Below, in pieces: positions 58,101 to 64,000 of a DNA stretch of 64,000 nt; the stretch's first letter is position 1; every line of letters starts with the position of its first letter. This DNA is from Adiantum capillus-veneris. Lineage: Eukaryota > Streptophyta > Polypodiopsida > Polypodiales > Pteridaceae. The position numbers and the translations under genes were made by a program. The stretch covers positions 69,682,935 through 69,746,934 of the forward strand of contig CM043950.1 of assembly GCA_014529385.2 (NCBI GenBank), written 5' to 3'. The notes under the pieces were generated by a model. The model saw only the letters and a list, made by a program, of their open reading frames with translations, was not told where the DNA came from and ran no database searches.

Positions 58101-60962
58101 AATTAACATTTCATTTCACATCTTCCTTTGCCACTTTTCTGCAGAGTGTTTTAAGTATAATATTGGGTGGTGGAGCTGGGACAAGATTGTATCCTCTTAC
58201 CAAGAAGCGAGCAAAGCCTGCTGTCCCACTCGGGGCCAACTACCGTCTTATTGATATCCCTGTTAGCAATTGCATCAACAGTAACATCCGCAAAATTTAT
58301 GTTTTAACCCAGTTCAACTCTGCATCACTCAATCGACACTTGTCCCGTGCATATTCAAGTAATATGGGTGGGTACAAGCATGAAGGGTTTGTGGAGGTCC
58401 TTGCTGCTCAACAAAGCCCTGAGAATCCCAATTGGTTTCAGGTATCATTATGCACCTAGGTCCTCTAGCTGTCTCCAAGCCGTTATGTTTATAGATGTCC
58501 TCACATATACTCAACAGTCGTAACATTTTTGCAGGGTACTGCTGATGCTGTAAGGCAGTATTTGTGGCTGTTTGAAGAGCAGCAAATCATGGAGTTCTTG
58601 ATCCTTGCAGGAGATCATTTGTACAGGATGGACTATCAGAAATTTATTCAGGTGCACCGAGAGACAACGGCAGATATTACAGTCGCAGCATTGCCCATGG
58701 ATGAACAGAGGGCCACTGCCTTTGGATTGATGAAAATAGATGAAGAGGGTCGCATTACTGAGTTTGCGGAGAAACCCAAAGGAGAGTTTTTGAAGGCCAT
58801 GAAGGTGGGAAGAGTTTGTAAAAAGATCTTTAGTAGCTTTTGACTTGAATGCACAGAATTGTTCTCTTTCATTGGTATGTGCATACTGTTGATTGATCTT
58901 TCCTAGTGTTTGACGTGAGTGCACAGAATTATTCCCAGTTATTCGTATGTCCATATAGTAAGTAGCTTTTTGACTTTAATGTTGTTTAATTTGTTCTTTT
59001 GATTTTACTAGTTTGACTATATAATCAAACAAAGGAGTGTTGGGAGAAGATGGATGGAACATACAGAACAAAGCCAGAGGGCCTTAAAAAGAAGGGACTC
59101 ATGACACAGATATCTAGGTTAATATATAAGGGGGCTGCATGAATGGTATTGCACCGAGAATTTGCGCATATTGTGGTCGGAAGCTTGTCAATCTGTATTG
59201 AGGAAATGAGAACCTGCCAAAGTACAAAACCACAGAGGCAACTGTTGCGGCTTTCAATGTTCTAACATCCTTTAGTTATGAAAGCCTTAAGTTCTCTACT
59301 TGTTTCTTAAACCGCATATGATAACATGTGAGAATAGCATTGATTACCAACTTTTTTTGTCCAAATTTTCAAGTCACTGGACAAAGGAGGATGTAATGAC
59401 AGTACTACAGAAAGAATGGTTCCATTTCGATTAAGGTTTCTTTCTTTATGATGCTTGAAATGATGTGGTGTTAGTAGTAAGATATGTTCACTCACATGTG
59501 TCACCGTTACTAACTAAACACATACACTCTTTGAGGCAGGTGACTAATTAGCAAAGGTTCACTTGGCGTGCCTTCCCTTGATGGTAGTACCCAGCCATTA
59601 GAGACATGCTTGTCTCGTTCGACCGTCTATTTTCTGCAATTGTATAATATTAGTTTGCTTCTTTTTTTCCCTGCAAATTGCAACTGTGCATACATGTTGA
59701 ATTGGTGTTTGAAAGTTCTCAAAACTTTCCAGGTAGATACCACCGTACTGGGCTTGGATGAAGAGAGAGCCCAAGAGCTACCATATATTGCAAGTATGGG
59801 TATTTATGTTGTTAGCAAGGATGCAATGATTAGATTGTTGCGGGATGATTTTCCACAAGCCAATGATTTCGGCAGTGAAGTGATACCTGGTGCTACGACG
59901 CTTGGCATGAAGGTCAGAAGGATTGCCTTGATTGGTTTTTGTAGCAATCTGTGCAATTTTTGCTGCAAGCTGTATGTAGTGGACATCTTTTACGGGTGAT
60001 GATTTGCAGGTGCAAGCTTACCTGTTTGATGGTTACTGGGAAGATATTGGAACCATTGAGGCATTTTACAATGCCAATCTTGGTATTACAAAGAAGCCCT
60101 TTCCGGACTTCAGGTATGGGTGAGCTATGGGTATAATATAGTTGTTGTTCCTTGTTGTCGATATCGGCCGTTTACAACTATGTATTTGTCAGTGACTATG
60201 CAAGAAGTGCAGTTCCAGTTCATTGTCTTAGCCTAGCTAAAGGTAGAGTGGATTTTTTTGCCCAGCTTTTATGATCGAACGGCTCCAATATACACACAAG
60301 CAAGATTTCTTCCTCCCTCGAAGGTGGTGGATGCGGACGTTACAGACAGTGTTATAGGGGAAGGTTGCATCCTCAAGGTAGATCGTTTTATGGTGTCAGA
60401 ATGTATAAATTTATTCTGTGTTGGCTGTCCTTGGCATGGGCTTGACAAGATGGCATGTGCAGAATTGCAAAATACACCACTCGGTCGTGGGACTCCGCTC
60501 TTGGATAGCTGAGGGTGCAATTATCGAGGATGCCCTATTGATGGGTGCTGACTACTACGAAGTAAGTATTTCGACAAGCATGTGTGATGTAGTCTCTTTG
60601 CATGGAATACTTAATCTTTGATTTGAACTGCAAAGACGGATGAGCAGCGGGCTATGGTGATAGCAAAGGGAGGTATTCCTGTTGGCATAGGGTGTAATTC
60701 CCATATAAAAAGGGCCATCATTGACAAGAATGCGCACATTGGCGACAATGTGAAGGTATTGCCTTGCACATATATTTTGGCATGTATTGATGAAGGTGCT
60801 TTTGGTTGTATAGTCCTAAACAGTCGTAAACACCTTGTTTTTCAGATCATCAACAGAGATGGTGTGCAAGAGGCTGCAAGGGAAACTGAGGGTTACTTTA
60901 TCAAGTCAGGCATTGTGACTGTTATCAAGGATGCTGTTATTCCTTCGGGAACAGTAATATAG
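55182..60962 (+). CDS. APS1: Plastid ADP-glucose pyrophosphorylase small subunit, intact, 9 exons
   Basis: Exons: 55182-55475, 58145-58441, 58535-58804, 59733-59912, 60010-60113, 60266-60377, 60463-60561, 60636-60755, 60846-60962. All borders are GT-AG and together give 530 residues without a break. The enzyme makes ADP-glucose from glucose-1-phosphate and ATP, the committed step of plastid starch synthesis, as a heterotetramer with large subunits. Residues 1 to about 75 form a Ser/Arg-rich plastid transit peptide. Then come Cys91 (CLDPDAG, the redox disulfide Cys), the nucleotide loop [18 protein letters not shown] (106-123), [11 protein letters not shown], Asp224 in [10 protein letters not shown] (catalytic), Lys277 in FAEKPKG (glucose-1-P site), and Lys483 and Lys520 (activator sites). 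Numbering is exactly 79 above mature potato, so no indels. Cys472 replaces a usual Lys in GIGKNSH. Redox and 3-PGA control should therefore be retained. Confidence 0.97.
55476..58144 (+). other. Intron 1 of the AGPase gene (2.67 kb)
   Basis: Donor CG|GTACTT, acceptor CTGCAG|AG, phase 0. It separates the transit peptide and redox Cys from the catalytic domain and is by far the longest intron; the others are 93-928 bp. The few open frames inside (56874-57520) show no recognisable protein and I see no transposon in it. Confidence 0.85.
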
Positions 60963-62376
60963 ACCTGAACCATTGTTCCTGATGTACCAAAGAGATTTTG
61001 CAAGATGGTGTACTCTCTACTGGAATGATAAAAAGTCATACTAGCAACTGTGCTTCGGACGTCACATGTGCGCACAGAATATCTGGTATAATAGCTTCTG
61101 TGGCTACATTCCAGATGGTAATCTATAATTACTAGCACGCTCCATCTTGTGCTATGGATGATGGTCTTGGTTGTGGTGAAATAGGATCCTTAACTCGCCT
61201 CGGGAAACATGATGGCTGTTCTGCACTTGCTGTGTTTGGCTTGTCCCGCAAGTTCAAGCTGCTGTAAGTGCTTGAGAGGGCCGCCCTTGTAATAGAGCTT
61301 TGACATCTCACATAGCTATTTGCAAAATAATGATTCAATTTTGTCATTGCAATGTGAATATAATAATCCGACAGTGTTCATTTTTTCTTCTTGCATATGT
61401 TCTCTACTGGTGAAGTAGTAGTCTTATGTTTATGTTTGGCTACAAGCTGAAGATGCAATTTTTTGTTCAGGCGTTTCCAACTCGGTCCTTGTCATGTGGT
61501 GAAGACAAGGGGGCTTTGTTACTACTTGTGAGAACTGGTAATATATACTCAATGCGGGCCTGTCAATATGTATCTCATTTTGTTATGTGTTGCACATTTG
61601 TGAGGTTCCCATTTTGTGGAGAAGCCATTAGTGTAAATACTTTGTGTGATTCCGGCTTTAATGTTGAAGTGATCGACGTGGTGATCATGGATGCAATCAT
61701 GGAAAAAAAGTACGTGAGCATCGTCTTCTCAACAAGAGGCCGACAGAGGAGCTGGTGTTTGTCTCGACATAATGGCAATGACTATGAATCCCATGCAAGC
61801 CGGTAAGGCCGGTCTTGAGGAAGCTGAAGAACCTGTTCATAGAATCTGAATTACTTTGTCATCAAATAATATCAAGAATCTTGAAAAAGTGTGTGACAAA
61901 CTTACTCGAGGCTCAACAGACAATGTATATTCCGTTTGGTGCCATAGAATGTGTATGCACTCTGTACTAGTGAATGATCGGCCATTGGCTGGTGGTCATC
62001 GGTGGTGCGCAATCAATGCAAACAAAATCGTCCATGCTGGATATGCTAACCGACCACCCTTGCCTAACACAAAAAATAGAGGTCATTGTTCGATCTAAGC
62101 CTCCAATGTTGTGGAAATCTAACCCCTCATATGTGTTACTAGCTTGGGTTAGTCTAAGTCATCATCTTATGTGCACTTAAGAGAGTACATGGGTGGACGA
62201 TGCTATCACATTGTATCAAGTTGGTAATTAGAAGTTTTGATTCTTTTCATTAATTGAGTTGTAATGTTTCTCAACTTCCATTTACTACAAGATCATATGT
62301 TGCTCTTATTTTATCGTACAAGAAATGTATTTTGAGAGTGAGAAAGGGGTCCTTGTAGATTTTAAACGGGAACAAG
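60963..62376. other. 3' flank of the AGPase gene
   Basis: The transcript's 3' UTR should lie here. An AATATAATAATCC-like AT-rich patch occurs near 61355, but no certain polyadenylation signal can be fixed. The open frame at 61426-61806 has no recognisable motifs. No other gene is seen before the LTR. Confidence 0.4.
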
Positions 62377-63911
62377 TGTTAAGATATAGACATGTGCTTA
62401 TATATCTATCTCAACACGGGGCCAATGGTAAAGGGGCCCAAATGAGAGATGGTCTATCACAAAGCAAGGCTAACCAATGGAGCATAAGACCTTAGGGTTA
62501 GCTTCATTGAAGACCTCCAATAATGTGTGTAAAAGTCCTTTTGACCTTAGGTGAGCTAGGGCTGAGCTTGAGGCGCGGGAACCCGACCCAGCTCGAGATG
62601 CTTGTCCTGCTTGTCATGCTTGATGACTAAGGTGCTTGAAGTGCTTGATGATTGAGGTGCTTGAGATTCTTGAGGTTCTTAATGATTGAGATGCTTGAGG
62701 TGCTTCACATGCTTGAGATGCTAGGGTTGCACTTGAGGTGAGAACCCAGCCCAAGCTTAAAGTGCTTAAGAGCCAAGCTTGTGGTGGGAACTGGGACTAT
62801 GCATGAGGGGCTTGAGGTGTCAAAAAGTCAAAGATTCAATCCTTACAAGGAGGGGAAGAGCCCTACATGAGGGGGGATGAGAGAAAACACCCACACACTC
62901 ACATAAGGCATGCATGGTACAAAAAAAGCAAAAGGGACACTTGTCAAGTTCCTCCTAGTGTTGCCCTCATGGTGTGCCTGAAGCCTATTGGTTGGCCACC
63001 CAAGGGGTCCAATAATAAATTAGGAGATTTAATTAATTGATTTAGCATTTATCTAGCCCTCTCTCTCAAAGGGGAAACGGGGACACTTGTCTCAAGGCTA
63101 CCCTTGCTGCTTGTAATGCCTCTTGCTTATGATTGGCTAGGCCTGGAGGGGTCCAACGAGCTTCAAGCATGAGCTACAAGGGGGGGGTCGACCCAAGCAA
63201 GCTAGGGGGTTGCTTAGGGGGTATACTCACAAACACTCTCATTGTGTGCTATGCAAAGTGCAAGAGCTCCCTCTCCTTCCCCAAGCAAGTAGAGGTTGAG
63301 AGCCTACACCAACACTTTTGGCTATGGAGTGCAAATCCAACCAAGAGCCATGCTTCAATGCTTAAGCTTGTCATCTCCTTCTTCTTCATTACTATGCTAT
63401 CATGTATACTAGCAACAAGAGTTATGATAAGTGAGGAACTAATTCTTTCTCCTATGAAATGTTTCTTCTTCCTCTTCCCTACCCTCATTCCTTGCTAGCT
63501 CTCTCCACCTTCGAAGGTGTTTGAGGTCTTGGGACTGAGGCTTGGGATAGTTAAAGCTTTCTTCAAGTTTATGTTATGCTTGTGATGCATGAAGCTTTCC
63601 ATCTTCATTACATCACCTAGGTCACAAGGAACACAAAGATTGTATTGTAACAAGTCTCTCTTAATGGGAGAAATCATAATACAAATGCCTATTGGAGGGG
63701 GGACCGGCTCCACATAATCCAGTCCTCAATTTTTGTCATGTTCTCTAAATTCTCTCTCTTGCAAAAGTATTGTTCATGCCAAGTTAACTAATTTCTATGC
63801 TTATGTTGCTATCTTCAACTATGTTCACCCACTATGCTCACAAAGTCATTTTTCAAAAGTACTCTCATTAATTTCCGCTACTCTCAAGTTAAATAGGCCA
63901 ATTCCATTACA
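62377..63911 (+). repeat. 5' LTR of an LTR retrotransposon (about 1.5 kb)
   Basis: It begins TGTTAAGATATAG at 62377 and ends CCATTACA at 63911, one base before a perfect primer-binding site. TG...CA borders and a short TGT/ACA inverted terminus support it; the left border is inferred. Inside, at 62595-62735, a minisatellite of GCTTGAGRTGCTTGATGATT units occurs. Confidence 0.7.
62595..62735 (+). repeat. Minisatellite inside the LTR (TGCTTGAGG/TGATGATTGAGG)
   Basis: Short units such as GGTGCTTGA, AGTGCTTGATGATTGAG and GATGCTTGAG recur irregularly about ten times. The array lies in the likely U3 part of the LTR. Confidence 0.75.
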
Positions 63912-63912
63912 T

Positions 63913-63924
63913 TGGTATCAGAGC
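63913..63924 (+). other. tRNA-Met primer-binding site
   Basis: TGGTATCAGAGC is complementary to the 3' end of initiator tRNA-Met and sits one base after the LTR end. It indicates a copia-type element (or another tRNA-Met-primed element) reading rightwards out of the window. Confidence 0.9.
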
Positions 63925-64000
63925 ATTTGGTTTCTCTTTTCTTGCTTAAGAAGATAGGTCCTTAAGTAGCCTATAAATGGTTGATGTTGTTAATTATATT
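63925..64000 (+). mobile_element. Leader of an LTR element continuing past the window end
   Basis: Non-coding leader after the primer-binding site. The gag start is not reached. Whether the element is intact cannot be seen from here. Confidence 0.7.

Noticed and set aside
61426-61806. 126-residue ORF downstream of AGPase
   Set aside because: Composition is Cys/Val/Phe-rich without any family motif, and it lies in the expected 3' UTR or flank; too weak to list as a gene.

Overview
The window is nuclear DNA of a land plant with a large, repeat-rich genome. It holds one intact, nine-exon gene for the plastid ADP-glucose pyrophosphorylase small subunit, a broken nuclear copy of a light-harvesting chlorophyll a/b protein (Lhcb1), spliceosomal introns with GT-AG borders, many Ty1/copia relics primed by initiator tRNA-Met, a Ty3/gypsy relic, plant-type LINE fragments and very long TC and GT microsatellites. 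The lineage cannot be fixed from sequence alone; a fern or another large-genome non-flowering plant is my guess, held weakly.

Layout. 1-8.2 kb: no gene, with minisatellites, microsatellites and a dispersed direct repeat. 8.2-12.6 kb: a heavily mutated Ty3/gypsy element (+), followed by an LTR-like block. 13-16.5 kb: microsatellites and a near-perfect 142-bp tandem duplication. 16.7-18.9 kb: a Ty1/copia relic (-). 21.1-22.2 kb: the gag end of another copia. 22.8-32.0 kb: an unusual cluster of decayed, protein-like, partly intron-containing genes: a coiled-coil ORF and a DDE-transposase-like gene (+), two unknown genes (-), an array of about 98-bp repeats, a composite gene (+) with a histone H3-like N-terminus, a Ulp1-like cysteine peptidase and a lysine-rich SPKK tail, and a further unknown gene (-). 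32.9-36.6 kb: a copia LTR relic, an Lhcb1 pseudogene and a LINE relic. 38.2-38.6 kb: a 375-bp inverted-repeat element with a perfect 9-bp target-site duplication and a tRNA-like internal promoter. 40.9-53.3 kb: a pile of minus-strand retroelements (one LINE end and three different copias). 55.2-61.0 kb: the intact AGPase gene (+). 62.4-64 kb: a 1.5-kb LTR followed by a tRNA-Met primer-binding site, the start of an element that runs off the window.

Function. Only the AGPase gene looks alive. Its product, with a large-subunit partner encoded elsewhere, would catalyse the first committed step of plastid starch synthesis. Everything else appears to be mobile DNA or relics. The most interesting item is the 28.2-31.2 kb composite gene. 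Its H3-like part is unmistakable. The next two exon borders keep phase into a segment carrying the His, Gln and Cys of a Ulp1-type active site, and the last exon encodes an H1-like SPKK tail. It lies between transposon-like genes behind its own repeat array. It is a pseudogene here (six in-frame stops), so any functional system would have to be looked for in other copies.
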